A DNA stretch of 64,000 nt from Acanthosoma haemorrhoidale (GCA_930367205.1 OV884009.1:120603454-120667453); one strand, 5' to 3'. Positions 37,507 through 48,166 are shown, numbered from the stretch's first letter. A program made the numbers and translations. The notes: a model not told the origin generated them from the sequence alone.

Positions 37507-38142
37507 TTATGGATTTTGTTTAACGGGGATAAGGTAGGAGACAAGATTTGTAAGAAGGGAAATGAGAGAGGTAATTAGGGTTCTGAACTCTGTAAGGAAT
37601 GAGGTTAATAGGCTAGTAAGATCCGAAGAACTTGAAGGTGGAGGAATATGCGAGATGTGTGGTTGAGGATGGGATTGAGCTTGAGGTTTAACGGGATGAA
37701 TGGAATGCTGGGAAAGGTGAACTTGCGGACAGGGAGTGGGCGGTGCCTGTGACTGCTCTCTGTTGCAAACGGCATCGGAAAAAGAGACAAAAGACCTCAA
37801 ATTTCTGGCTGGGCCGCTTCTTGCTGCAAGTTTTTTCTCTTCTGGCTGACGACGTTGTTCTGTCCTGGACTTCAACGTTCTGTATGCCTCGCAGCCCTTG
37901 TAGTTGGCCGGATGTCCTTGCTGGCAAAGCACGCATACCGCAGGCGATTTAAGGGGCTTTTTGCACAATTCGGTTTTGTGCTGCCCACTGCACTTAACAC
38001 ACCTGGGAGGGTGGTGGCAGTAAGATTTTGTATGCCCATACGCCTGACAGTTATGGCACTGGACGATATCGCGATTGGGATACGGTTTTCCAACCTGTAC
38101 CCTAGTGTAGTACAGGTTTGTTAGGTCGTATATCTTCTCGAC
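37507..38142 (-). pseudogene. Non-LTR ORF1, C-terminal part, fused in frame to gypsy integrase
   Basis: Carries the three zinc knuckles with all Cys/His present (CHNCQAYGHTKSYC, CVKCSGQHKTELC, CVLCQQGHPANYKGC) and the Pro/Ser-rich tail ending VKQNP before TAA at 37507-37509. The 5' truncation falls inside the PRE_C2HC-to-knuckle linker (EKIYDLTNLYYTRVQV). It happens to join the gypsy integrase frame without a stop, giving one 365-codon reading frame (37507-38604). Confidence 0.88.
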
Positions 38143-38636
38143 TAGAACCTTTATTAAAACATGTTTCTGCTTATCTTTTTGCGCACCACTAAAATTATTA
38201 TTTACATAAGCTGTTGGAAGAAGGTCATCATTGCGAATTGGTAATTCGGTTCTTAGATTCCTACTCATTAATAATTGAGAAGGAGAACTATTCAAACCTG
38301 CCACTGGCGAGCTTCTGTAATTTAATAGGTACGAATTAAAATCTTGGCCACTAATCTGGCATTTTTTTAACATAGATTTGACAATACCAACATATTTTTC
38401 TGCGAGACCATTACTCTGAGAATAATGAGGGCTTACTGTTTTAATTTCTGTCGCCCATTGTTGAGCAAAATTTCGAAATTCTGCAGAACCAAATGGGTTG
38501 TTGTCTGCAATGATGATCCTAGGAATCCCAAATCTCACAAAAATTGGCTTAATTGACATTATGATGGTTGAACTGGATTTATCTTTTATAGGAATTACTT
38601 CCACCCATCTGGAGTAGTAATCAACAAGGATTAAAA
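38143..38636 (-). pseudogene. Gypsy integrase catalytic core
   Basis: Minus strand. It opens with DYYSRWVEVIPI (first catalytic Asp region), then FGIPRIIIADNNPFGSAEFR (second Asp) and SPHYSQSNGLAEKYV (Glu). Spacing between the second Asp and Glu is 34 residues rather than the usual 35, one residue short after ADNN. It is cut after KHVLIK by the non-LTR insertion. A frame break separates it from the zinc-finger part upstream. Confidence 0.85.
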
Positions 38637-38644
38637 AAATCTTT

Positions 38645-39580
38645 CTATCGAATGTCAGCTATGTCAAGCACAACCTTATAAAAAGGGATATTCGGAATAT
38701 CATGAGGGAGCAGCTCTTCTTTTATCTTACTCCTTTGAAATGTTTGACAGACCATACAACCCGACACCAAACCTACGATATCAGACATTATCCCTGGCCA
38801 ATAAAAAAAATTCTTAACTGTGTTCTTTATTTTGTTTAAACCTAAATGGGTTTCATGCAAGAGATCCAGGATAAACCGCCTTAATGCAACCGGAACAATC
38901 AACCTATTCTCTAAATATAATAAACTATTTTCTTCACATATATCATTACGAAATTTATAAAAATGAACCACTTCGGGAGCTATAGTGGATTCTAATTTTG
39001 ACGGCCAACCATTACGATAGAATTCAGTTATTTGTGAAAGAGACGGATCCTGCTGGGTTTCAGCTACAAACATAGAGTATTTTTCATCCGTAAAATTTAT
39101 TTTGGCTCCCAAACAATGCACTCTCTCCAGCATAGATGGGTCATCATCAACAAAATTACGAGATAAAAAATCTGCGATATACATGAATTTTCCGGGCAGA
39201 TAATTTAATTCAAACTGATGAGGCAACAATTTCAATCTCATTCGTTTTATTTGATTGTTAACTATCTTACTTATATCCTTTGTAAAAATAGATGTCAGTG
39301 GCAAATGATCACAAAAAACTGTAACACTGGAATGACCATATACATATTTGTGGAACTTGGTAAACGCGAAAACAACAGCAAGCATTTCCCTTTCAATCTG
39401 AGCATAATTGCATTCACAATCTGTCAATGACCTACTAGCAAAGAGGATAGGTCTACCTTCTTGAAAAAGTGCACAACCCAGGGCATCCTTACCAGCATCA
39501 GCTTGGATTTATACTTTTTTAGTAGGATCAAAAGAACTCAATAATATTGCATTGCCAAGAAGTTCCTTTAATTCAAGAAA
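38645..39580 (-). pseudogene. Gypsy RNase H and integrase zinc finger
   Basis: RNase H: IQADAGKDALGCALFQ (39430-39520 region, preceded by an in-frame stop), NYAQIEREMLAVVFAFTKFH and YVYGHSSVTVFCDHLPLTSI. Integrase HHCC finger: HETHLGLNKIKNTVKNFFYW and later CMVCQTFQ, near 38740-38860. The frame ends at 38645 by stop. Degenerate but easily recognised. Confidence 0.87.
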
Positions 39581-40391
39581 CTACTTATCGTGAAGTGAGG
39601 TCCATAACCATTCTGACCCCTTTTTTAGTAATAGGCGGAAGGGAGACAAAACCTGAGACAAATTAGGTAAGTGGCTGCGTAGAAAATTCACCATTCTTAA
39701 CATTTTCTGTGGTTCCTTAACGTTACGTGGTGCTTTTAGCTCATTAATAACACGGATCCGGCTTATGCCCATGTTCACTAAACAAGAACCCCAGGAATTT
39801 AACCTCTTTAACGAAATATTGAACTTTTTCTGGGTTGAATCTAATATTATTTTTTCGAGCCACACCCACAACATCATTCACTATTCCCTGCAATTCCTCC
39901 TCCGATTCTGTAGCACACAGAATATCATCAAAGTAAACTGTGACACCTTGCAAATGGCCAAAATACTTTTGGGTCAATTTTTGAAAGCATTCAGGTAACA
40001 CTGATAACCCGAATGGTGCTCTGAGATATTTATAAAGTCCAAAAGTTGTACTGAATGAGCACAAATTACTAGAAGCCTCATCCAAAACCAATTGATGAAA
40101 ACCCTGTTTCAAATCAAAGAGACAGAAAAATTTTTTAATGGCTAGCTTGACAGATATATCCTCGATTGTTGGGATTTCATAGTAATCTCTAATGAGATAT
40201 TTATTTAATTGTTGAGGGTCTATACACATTCGCAATGATGAGTCTTGCTTTTTCACTATGACAATATTATTGACCCATTCTCCTGGGCTCTCAACCTTTG
40301 CAATAACCTTATTTTTTTCTAAGTTTATCAGGGTCTCTCTTAATCTATCTTTAATTTTAAATGGAACCCTGCGAGCATTTTGGAATAGCAC
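39581..40391 (-). pseudogene. Gypsy reverse transcriptase
   Basis: Motifs in order on the minus strand: GEWVNNIVIVKKQDSSLRMC, IDPQQLNKYL, FDLKQGFHQLVL (motif A Asp), APFGLSVLPECFQ, VYFDDILCATES (YFDD catalytic box) and VKFLGFLFSEHG. The frame shifts near 39745 and continues into the thumb/connection (MVNFLRSHLPNLSQVLSPFR). Confidence 0.9.
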
Positions 40392-40701
40392 CCTCTTTCA
40401 GTTTTAATGAACACAATTCTGGAAAGCAACCTAAACCTTTAAAAACATCATTATTTTGCTCCAGAAATTTTGAGAAATTTGTAGCTTTGATATCTTCTAC
40501 TTTTTTAATTAAATTTAAATCCAAACATTTTCTGAATCCCAAAATTGGAAAACCTACATTTTCCTCAAGAACTACAAATTCTGTTGTACAACATTTATTC
40601 TGATAACTAATTTTCAACTTAATTGCACCAATAGGTTTTATTATGAACCCCCCAAATGCCTCCAACACAGTGCTAGTATTGGAAACATCAGAGTTGCTCA
40701 T
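40392..40701 (-). pseudogene. Gypsy protease-RT linker
   Basis: Minus-strand frame 40357-40701 overlaps the RT frame start by 35 bp. It contains IIKPIGAIKLKISYQNK and ENVGFPILGFRKCLDLNLI, typical of the C-terminal half of gypsy aspartic proteases (the ILGF box). It is out of frame with the DTGA half by a TAG and shift at 40702. Confidence 0.75.
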
Positions 40702-40703
40702 TC

Positions 40704-41459
40704 CTAACTCATTTTTAGCAAATGCAATGATATAACATTGGTTTCGGCCCCAGTATCTAATTTGAACAAAATTAATTTTCTATTAATTTCTATATTTTCC
40801 AACCATTCACAGTTTTTGTTTTTATTTATTTGATTTATTTTAATGGAACCAATGCCAAAATTATCAAATGGCTCATTGTGATCAGAAACACCCACATTTT
40901 CAACTTTTTTCACTCCTCTACCACACATTGTAGCCCAATGCCCAATTTTATTGCATTTATAACACTTTTGGCCAAACGCAGGGCAACGATTCTTTGAGTG
41001 TTTCTGCCCACAACGTGTACAATCAAGAAATTTACTCCTATTTCCAGACTTATTCAACAAATCCTTATTTAGTACTTGCTTATCAACATAATTATTATTT
41101 ACAGACTGCTGATTGTTACTCCTCACCAACTTGAAGACCTCTAGCTGCTGTCGATCTTCTTGTTCCTTGATTACTCGCAAGTTGTCGGCTGCCATCTCCA
41201 CAGATTTGCAAAAAGCAACTGTTTTACTCAACAAGGGATCTTCACGCAACAAGCGTTCACGGGTCGAGGCAGAATTGACGCCCAAAACAATTTGCGCCTT
41301 ATCTTCTTCTTCCCCAAACTCACAGGAAGAAATGAGAGACTTCAGTTCCGCATAGAAATGTTCAAAAGACTCGTTTGCACCTCGCCTCCTACTAAAAAAT
41401 TTAAATACCTCCATTGTTTCATTTTTCTTTGGAATACAATGTTGTTCAAGCACGGTCAA
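40704..41459 (-). pseudogene. Gypsy gag C-terminus with zinc knuckles and protease start
   Basis: Minus strand, 251 codons. The capsid-like part has ESFEHFYAELKSLISSCEF. Two knuckles follow: CTRCGQKHSKNRC and CYKCNKIGHWATMC. The protease active site is FKLDTGAETNVISLHLL. No Met starts this frame; it is joined to the gag N-terminus across the DNA transposon and an extra one-base shift just downstream of the insertion site. Confidence 0.87.
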
Positions 41460-41490
41460 TATTCGACAGATTCTCTATCACAGGCTGTCG

Positions 41491-42886
41491 CACACTGGTT
41501 CCTAACGACGAAAAACGGGACAAAAGTCCATTTTTGACTCTTTCGTGGCCATAAAATGGTATTATAATTCAGTTAGAGAGGTACCTAAGGCATTCAGAAC
41601 CGATGGTTTCTAAGCTCTGGTCGTTATATTGTAAGCTCATCTACTTGAAGAAAGAGTAAGGGGTTAAGAATAAACGAGAAAATTGCGAGGAAAAGCCAAG
41701 TTTTGTAATGACGGGTAAAAGATATTTCAAGCTTATTTTAAAATTGTCTTTCAGTGGCTTTCTTTTACAGGGCAAAAAATGAAGCTAGTACGTTATTCAC
41801 ACTCGGGAAAATGTAACGATAACGTGCGCTTAGATCGTTTAATATAAGAAAAATTCTAGTTTTTATACGCTTTTTAAAATGAAGTTGATTCGTGTTCATA
41901 CAAGTATGGAGAAGCGATTAAAACACAAATTAGCTGCGACCGAGTGCGACCCTTGATTCTAGATCATTATTAGTGGAGACAAACGCGTCTGTTTATTTAC
42001 ATTCTGAGTATTTGACTCGCTATTAAAAGAAAAATGAAAGAAATATACCAATGTGGCCCATTCCTTGTTGATCTTCTGACTCAGTTGTTACCACCATTCT
42101 AAAGATAATAATCATGGTTTCTGTCATAAAAGTGCCCTATTTGGAGTTCGAACAAACGCGAAGGTAAGGAATTGAGTGAGTTATATTCAATTTTTGAACA
42201 TCAATATGCAATGAAGTATAGTTTGACAAAAAACGGGCTCACACATCTTTCAAAAAAATTTCAGAGCTTATGAGCAATTTAGGAAGCCTTTCAAATTTGT
42301 TCGGGACCAAACCGAAGAAGGACGAAAGTAATACGCTATCAAAAGAAGAAGCCCTTGCTCTGTTTGTCGAAACAACAAAGTAACATTATAATAATCACGA
42401 ACTCTCTGGATTTATGTACGAAGACGGAATTGAAAACTGATGTTTACCAACTTTACTACATTACTCATCATGTTGTTTTTTTCAAATATAGCCATTAATC
42501 GGGGTAATAGTTTTATTGTGAGGAGCTACCTATGCTTATGTGCTGTGTACCTACATGTATTTATTTCCCAATACATTTTTTCACACTAAAAACAATGATG
42601 ACTATGTGAAAAACTTACCTAATATTTTCTTGGTTGTTGAATAAGTCGCGTAAACTAACACCATTGCATTCAGCGTAAAAAAAAAACTTTGAAAATCATG
42701 GGTCACACTTGATTTTTGTGAAAGTTTTTTGTGTGTCTATTTTTGCGCTATTTTTGGAAATTTTATCACCAGTTTTCCATCAAGGGCAATCTATACCTTT
42801 ATTAAAATGTGAAAAAAAATTTTTTGAGGCGAACTTTACTGTTTTGCAGACTTTTGTCCCGTTTTTCGTCGTTAGGAACCAGTGTG
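41491..42886. mobile_element. DNA transposon, 1396 bp, 38-bp perfect TIRs
   Basis: Left end CACACTGGTTCCTAACGACG at 41491; the 38 bases 41491-41528 are perfectly complementary to 42849-42886. It is flanked by tgtcg at 41486-41490 and 42887-42891, a 5-bp target duplication inside gypsy gag. There is no transposase ORF, so it is non-autonomous or strongly reduced. A TIR beginning CAC with a 5-bp duplication is compatible with Transib, but the superfamily is not established. Confidence 0.92.
42270..42383 (+). CDS. Possible exon inside the DNA transposon
   Basis: A 37-codon frame starting MSNLGSLSNLFGTKPKKDES and ending ALALFVETTK. It is preceded by a good acceptor (aaaaaaatttcag ends 42264) and followed by a donor-like gtaaca at the stop. 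It could be a terminal exon of a former transposase or a captured host exon. I do not recognise it; the overall look (small Gly/Lys-rich N-terminus) is not diagnostic. Confidence 0.3.
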   Translation: MSNLGSLSNLFGTKPKKDESNTLSKEEALALFVETTK

Positions 42887-42891
42887 TGTCG

Positions 42892-43108
42892 TAGTGATGG
42901 ACATGTAAACCTTCAAAGCCTCGGACCCCATTAAGTTTTTAAGTCTGGCTACTTGAACTTCTCTTGATTTATTAACAGTCTCCGTTGCCAACAAATGAAT
43001 CTTAATTTCCTCCTTGAAAAGCCGAAAATTATTTGCCACATTTCCTGTTGAAAGGTTTAAAATACACGGTTTATTCGCCGGTTCTCTCATTTCTCTAATA
43101 CCAACCAA
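42892..43108 (-). pseudogene. Gypsy gag N-terminus
   Basis: ATG at 43108. The frame reads REPANKPCILNLSTGNVANN and later FKEEIKIHLLATET, the usual start of Mag-like gypsy gag proteins, and then runs into the DNA transposon TIR after SITT. The rest of gag is at 40704-41459. Confidence 0.75.
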
Positions 43109-43915
43109 ACTGCTTTACTTAATGACTATATTATGTTGATAGGACAAAAACAAATTTAAAAGAAACATTTAATTTTCAATACATTTATTTATAAGCTTGT
43201 AGGTCGCCTCCTACCTATCTTTGCTTTCTGGGTAGCTGGTTGGCTAGAAATCGCATGATTCATAACTACATAAGAAACTATTTGTAATAAAACTGCCTTA
43301 TTTTACATTTTTACTGGCAAGGAAAAAAAAATTATATATACTCGTAACAAATTGTTTTTGTAAAATTTTGATATCCGGTATGAGATAATCAAATCAACTA
43401 GACGTAGTCGTGAACTGAGATAAAATACATCTTCAACACTGAAATTTGTTTATATCTGTAGGTAACTTTTAAGGAAATTCTTTTAGATTCAAGCCATCTT
43501 AAGTAAACATATCTGTAGCGATTATTATTAATTTTACCTAAAATGAGGTGATTTTATTGCAATCACAAAAGTTTAGAACAATTTTTTTTTTTTTTTTTGA
43601 GCAATAAAGTGGAACCATCCACCAAGTTTTATAGGATAAAACCCATTCAGGGCTGCAGAAAAAAATTGTGGACGGATTCGGTTGGAAGCCACACCGCAGA
43701 GTGCATCGAGTATATGGCGAGAAAGGACATAATTCGAATCTCACCTTTAAATAACTATTTTTTATTTAACAAGTGTTGCATTTGTTTCTAAAATTAATCA
43801 AATCCATAATTCATGTAACATACAAATGTGCAACTGAACTCCATCGCACACGGATAATTGTTATACTTTAATTCCCGATTGAACCGTTTAACACTCCGAA
43901 TAACTTCACTTTATA
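43109..43915 (-). other. Gypsy 5' untranslated region
   Basis: About 800 bp between PBS and gag ATG, long for such an element. A T run (43581-43598) next to a GC-richer 43600-43745 segment with a short frame suggests another small retroinsertion within it, but I could not classify it. Confidence 0.5.
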
Positions 43916-43925
43916 GACTGCGCCA
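43916..43925 (-). other. Primer binding site
   Basis: On the element strand TGGCGCAGTC follows the 5' LTR end (...AAAACA) directly. TGGCGCAGTC is a known PBS core in several arthropod gypsy elements and is usually assigned to a tRNA-Ser. Only ten bases fit. Confidence 0.7.
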
Positions 43926-44123
43926 TGTTTTGTGTGGCTATTATTAAATAAACAAAACTGTCACATTTAATAATCATAATTACATCACAGCAGCTCATGG
44001 CAACTACAACTCTAAACACAGCTCCTTGATAACAACATATAACCATACAAAAAGGTAACGACAGTGTTGTCACTGTATTCTAAAATATACAACATATAAT
44101 ATACAACATACAATATCCAAACA
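43926..44123 (-). repeat. 5' LTR of the gypsy element (198 bp)
   Basis: Runs on the element strand from TGTTTGG at 44123 to AAAACA at 43926. It matches the 3' LTR over 43959-44123, with an extra 14-bp duplication (atataatatacaac). It is bounded inside by the PBS. Confidence 0.85.
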
Positions 44124-45779
44124 GGAGCAGCAATCAGAAAGAAGCTACCGTGTTCAAAATCCCACTACCAAAACTATTAAAGTTTACAGCCTTAGGATTA
44201 CATGCCGCTGCAGTAATGATTAATATGAATAATATTAATATTATATATTAATATAATATATTAATAATAAGATTAATATTATAGTCATTATATGAAAATT
44301 ATTGCACTAGTATTAATTATCATTTTTCTTTTGTTTTAGAAATCATTTACGCTTATACTTCAAGCCTTGGATATAAACAATTATACTTCAAACGGTAAGT
44401 GTATGAGCAAACATATACTCAACTAATCATTAGTTGTAGGTTTTTTATATTTTCCTGTTCTTGAGGTACTTTACATGAGGTAATTTAGCAGCAACACATT
44501 TACGTTTTACAGGTTAATTTTAGTTATGGTCAGTTAGAGGTACTTTGGTGTCAAGAAACTATATAAATTAAATTTTTTCAGCATAAAGGAAAATAATAAA
44601 AAAAAATATTAATTACATAAAGTGTGTGTAAAACTCCAAATTGTGACAAAATAATATGAAAGGAATTTTCGGAAGAATCCGATGAAATTCTTGCTCTCAC
44701 CAGTAAAATTTATTTAACAAAATATCAACGTTCCGCCCAGTTCCGCCTGATGGCTAGAGAAAACAAGATTTTTTTACTGTAACCAACAACATACACTATC
44801 TCCATATCACATAATTTTAAAGTAATCATATAATCACTAACCTTCAACAAATATACATTATTCTAGACATAAAATAAATTAATTTTTCAGTTAATGACTA
44901 GTGATCGGTAACTTTCACCTACTCACTCTACAAAAAAAATTATTTTATTACAAATAATAAAATGCATGTTTTAAAACTGTAGAATGAATCGGTGAAAGTC
45001 AGCAATTATTTGTATATAATTGAACTAGAAGAGTGAAGCTAACGGAAACGGGATATAATTGTAAAATACACTTTATAATAAAAACATTCATAAGGAAATA
45101 AGATTAAGATAGGTCAAAGGTTAGTAATACATAGAAAGAGGGAGCTAATTGAGAAAGCAAACCAAAATGTATCCACATTACAATAATAAAATGCTTAATG
45201 TTACTTATATTGCTCAACCTGAAAGGCTTCTCTTCAACTCTTTTTTTATCTGGCTCTCTCCTTAACCAAATTAAAAAGGCAAATCCGCAATAGATGACAA
45301 TAAGACGTTAAGCAACAAGAAGAGAAGGGCTATCCATGAGATATGAGAAACGGCCAAAGAAAACGTTAGGTCGATATGAAGTGTGGGCTATAGAAAACAA
45401 TATGGTTTGAGAAAGATTAATTTTTAAAACTGTTTGAAAACGCCGATGGTGCACAATCCAGTTACAATTGATGGCAACAATATGATGTGCTAGTTAATTA
45501 GAGACATAATTGGCGGAGCAGCTTAGTGCTGACACTGGGCAGCTTAGCCCTGAGTCCTCAGAATTGCCACTTCAACACAAACCCAATCTGAGTATTTCGA
45601 TCTGTCCTGGTCACTTTGGACCTCCTGATGGCCTTGGGCAGTAATCGCAGCGACTGGTACCATTCTCAACCTTCGGAACCAGAGGGCAAAAAGGGTAACA
45701 GTCCAATGTAGACAGAAACTCAGAAAGAATTAAACTTTTCAAACAGATGTGAGACCACCTTTTCCCAAAATCCGCAATA
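44124..45779. other. AT-rich DNA, no gene recognised
   Basis: Contains an AT palindrome near 44215-44290 (tta/ata blocks) and a short hairpin repeat at 44909-45002. A GC-richer patch at 45500-45700 has no supported ORF. Confidence 0.5.
44909..45002. repeat. Short inverted-repeat element (MITE-like hairpin)
   Basis: taactttcacctactcact at the left and the complement of gaatcggtgaaagtca at the right form imperfect inverted ends around a 50-bp AT-rich core (roughly 18 of 22 bases pair). It may be a tiny MITE; only one copy was found in the window. Confidence 0.45.
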
Positions 45780-46185
45780 AATCATACTTTTATTAACAAA
45801 AATTGCACTTTGCCTAATTGGACAATGGTGGTAGGACAATAATATTTTTGATAAATGATCTCAATCAAACTATATATATACTCAATATTGCGTTCACACT
45901 CATTCATAATGTTCCAAGTTCATATAATTCCATAGTAACCTGTACAACCTGTACCTAGTCCCCTAGCACATTCATTGTACTGCACCACTCATCCCTATAA
46001 TCCAACTCAGAGACCAAAGCGGCAGTGGCCTCTTGGCCTGCTTTAAATATGTGACACTGAGAGTCCTGGCAATGGCAAGTTTCTCCAATCGTGTCCTGAG
46101 CATATGTGGCTCTCGCACTGTTGGTCAGCCTCCACTGGCTCATATCCAGTGAAACGGCTGACAGAGGAGCGTGGGGGGCTTCCCA
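45780..46185. mobile_element. Non-LTR fragment with internal inversion, cut by gap
   Basis: 45780-45905 is the 3' UTR end in minus orientation (tgcctaattggacaat, gataaatgatctcaat). At about 45905 the orientation flips: 45910-46185 reads plus orientation from the ORF2 end (ccaagttcatataattcc) into the 3' UTR up to gcgtggggggcttccca, then the gap. The head-to-head arrangement fits a 5' inversion from twin priming. Confidence 0.8.
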
Positions 46186-46685
46186 NNNNNNNNNNNNNNN
46201 NNNNNNNNNNNNNNNNNNNNNNNNNNNNNNNNNNNNNNNNNNNNNNNNNNNNNNNNNNNNNNNNNNNNNNNNNNNNNNNNNNNNNNNNNNNNNNNNNNNN
46301 NNNNNNNNNNNNNNNNNNNNNNNNNNNNNNNNNNNNNNNNNNNNNNNNNNNNNNNNNNNNNNNNNNNNNNNNNNNNNNNNNNNNNNNNNNNNNNNNNNNN
46401 NNNNNNNNNNNNNNNNNNNNNNNNNNNNNNNNNNNNNNNNNNNNNNNNNNNNNNNNNNNNNNNNNNNNNNNNNNNNNNNNNNNNNNNNNNNNNNNNNNNN
46501 NNNNNNNNNNNNNNNNNNNNNNNNNNNNNNNNNNNNNNNNNNNNNNNNNNNNNNNNNNNNNNNNNNNNNNNNNNNNNNNNNNNNNNNNNNNNNNNNNNNN
46601 NNNNNNNNNNNNNNNNNNNNNNNNNNNNNNNNNNNNNNNNNNNNNNNNNNNNNNNNNNNNNNNNNNNNNNNNNNNNNNNNNNNNN
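46186..46685. other. Assembly gap, 500 N
   Basis: Exactly 500 Ns, a placeholder of unknown true size. It starts within a non-LTR 3' UTR, so collapsed repeats are the likely cause. Confidence 0.99.
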
Positions 46686-48166
46686 TAACTCTAATTTATT
46701 AATGACAGGTTAGAGTTGTTAGGGTGACACGGTGGCAATCCATCATCTGCTTTCTCAAGTATACATTAATGTAATGTAAGGCGTTTACCTCCAATTGGCG
46801 GATCATTTCAGTCATTTCCCTGCACCACCATTTAAATATTACCTTTCACTTTTTTTTTTTGAGCAGTGTTCTATGTTAGCCTTCTAAGATCTAATTTTCG
46901 TTTTAATAGATCACTGTAGCACCTAACATGGGGCCTTTATTTATTTTTTCTCAGTCCCATTGATAATTCTTTTTAATAGTTTTGAACTTTAACACGTTTA
47001 CTGTCCACTGAACACGCCCAATCTTCCTTTAATTGACATGTAAACCTCAATAACTATATCAATAATGGAAAATATTTTATTATTAATGTATTATGGCCCA
47101 TATCATTTATTGTCATTATTCAACGACCTATATGTTGTAATGGTTGTAGTCTTAGCTCTTTATGACAACTAATAGGTTGTGCACATGGACTCATAGCATT
47201 CTCCGAAACTTTGTGTACTGCTGTGAGGTCTCTAGGTAGAACTCAGTGGCAGATTGAAGCGAGTCTTTTACTGGTTCGTAGGATATGTTCTCGGTGCCCT
47301 CGTGTCGCCCATCTCTACGTCCAGTATGAGTAAAGTTTCTCCTGCCGTAGACAATATTTTCTAGGCTCATACCTTCTCTGAACCATCAATTCTTATCACC
47401 TTCACTGCATTTACAATCTTTTACATTTCAAATCCTCAGTCTACTTTAAGAACCCGTCTTTTTGACCTTTACACCCCTTCCCACAGGGAACCCGCATTCT
47501 ACCTCCACCCTTACGTGCCTCCATCTCCGATTTCAACACATTGTTGCCAGACCCTTGTTTCCAAGAGAATTATTTGTTTATCCCTACTAATATTTAGAGA
47601 ATATATATTCATTTATCTCTACTATAATTTATGCAATACTATAAAAAAATATATATCTCTGCATATCCGATATTTTTTTCTACGGTTTTACTGGCTCGTT
47701 ATTTTAAAAACTATTCATCTATTAATTTAGTTATGGTTTCTCCGGAATGATTTTTTTTTGAGGGGGTGGGTGATCTTTTTAACTGAGTTACTCACTTTAT
47801 TTTGGTTAGCTTCTTCTGCTGGTGAAGTACTTTTTATTAGCCAGAACTGAATTTATTTAACTATACCGTGGTGTTATCGATGGGGTACATGATCTAATAA
47901 TAATGTTTTTTCCTCTTCTATTCTATTTTTAGTTAATTAACTTATCCTATACAGTACAAACACTTTTTCATTTTTTTAGGCAATTATTCAAAGGGACTGT
48001 TCAAACCTGTGCACTATTGTTCACACAGGTTATACCCTTAAAAACGTAAAGTTATTTGAATTATATTTACAACTTTAAACAATAATTTGAACCTTTTTTT
48101 GAGAAACGATTTAAAAAAAAAAAAAGAAAGAGTGACAAAACAATAGAGCTAACCGTCTTGTAGGGA
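46686..48166. other. AT-rich DNA, no gene recognised
   Basis: No supported ORF. A 71-codon frame at 47515 is Ile/Tyr/Leu-rich and unsupported. Confidence 0.5.

Larger units (their letters stand above)
34771..38142 (-). mobile_element. Long non-LTR insertion B, 5'-truncated in ORF1
   Basis: Minus orientation: 3' UTR 34771-35097, ORF2 35098-37506, ORF1 from 37507 up to the truncation at 38142. Flanks are agaacctttatt at 34759-34770 and tagaacctttatt at 38143-38155, a target duplication of 12-13 bp within the gypsy integrase. Same family as 6550-10917, and nearly identical through the endonuclease region, so it is recent. ORF2 is broken (see its entry). Confidence 0.92.
33779..44123 (-). mobile_element. 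Ty3/gypsy LTR retrotransposon, degenerate, with nested insertions
   Basis: On the minus strand: 5' LTR (44123 to 43926), PBS, 5' untranslated region, gag, aspartic protease, RT, RNase H, integrase, PPT, 3' LTR (33932 to 33779). The order PR-RT-RNH-IN is gypsy-type (Metaviridae); no envelope or chromodomain was seen. Motifs resemble the Mag-like side of the group, but this is only an impression. It is interrupted by a DNA transposon (41491-42886) and by two non-LTR insertions (34534-34758, 34771-38142). Frameshifts in gag, PR and RNase H/IN make it inactive. Outer flanks of the two LTRs do not show a matching target duplication. Confidence 0.9.

Noticed and set aside
42259..42383. Resemblance of the small frame in the DNA transposon to the N-terminus of CHMP4/Snf7 proteins
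   Set aside because: Only a loose pattern (Leu-Phe-Gly, Lys-rich, Glu-Ala) is shared; not enough for a call.
46104..46713. ORFs of 180-198 codons
   Set aside because: They consist almost entirely of the 500-N gap.
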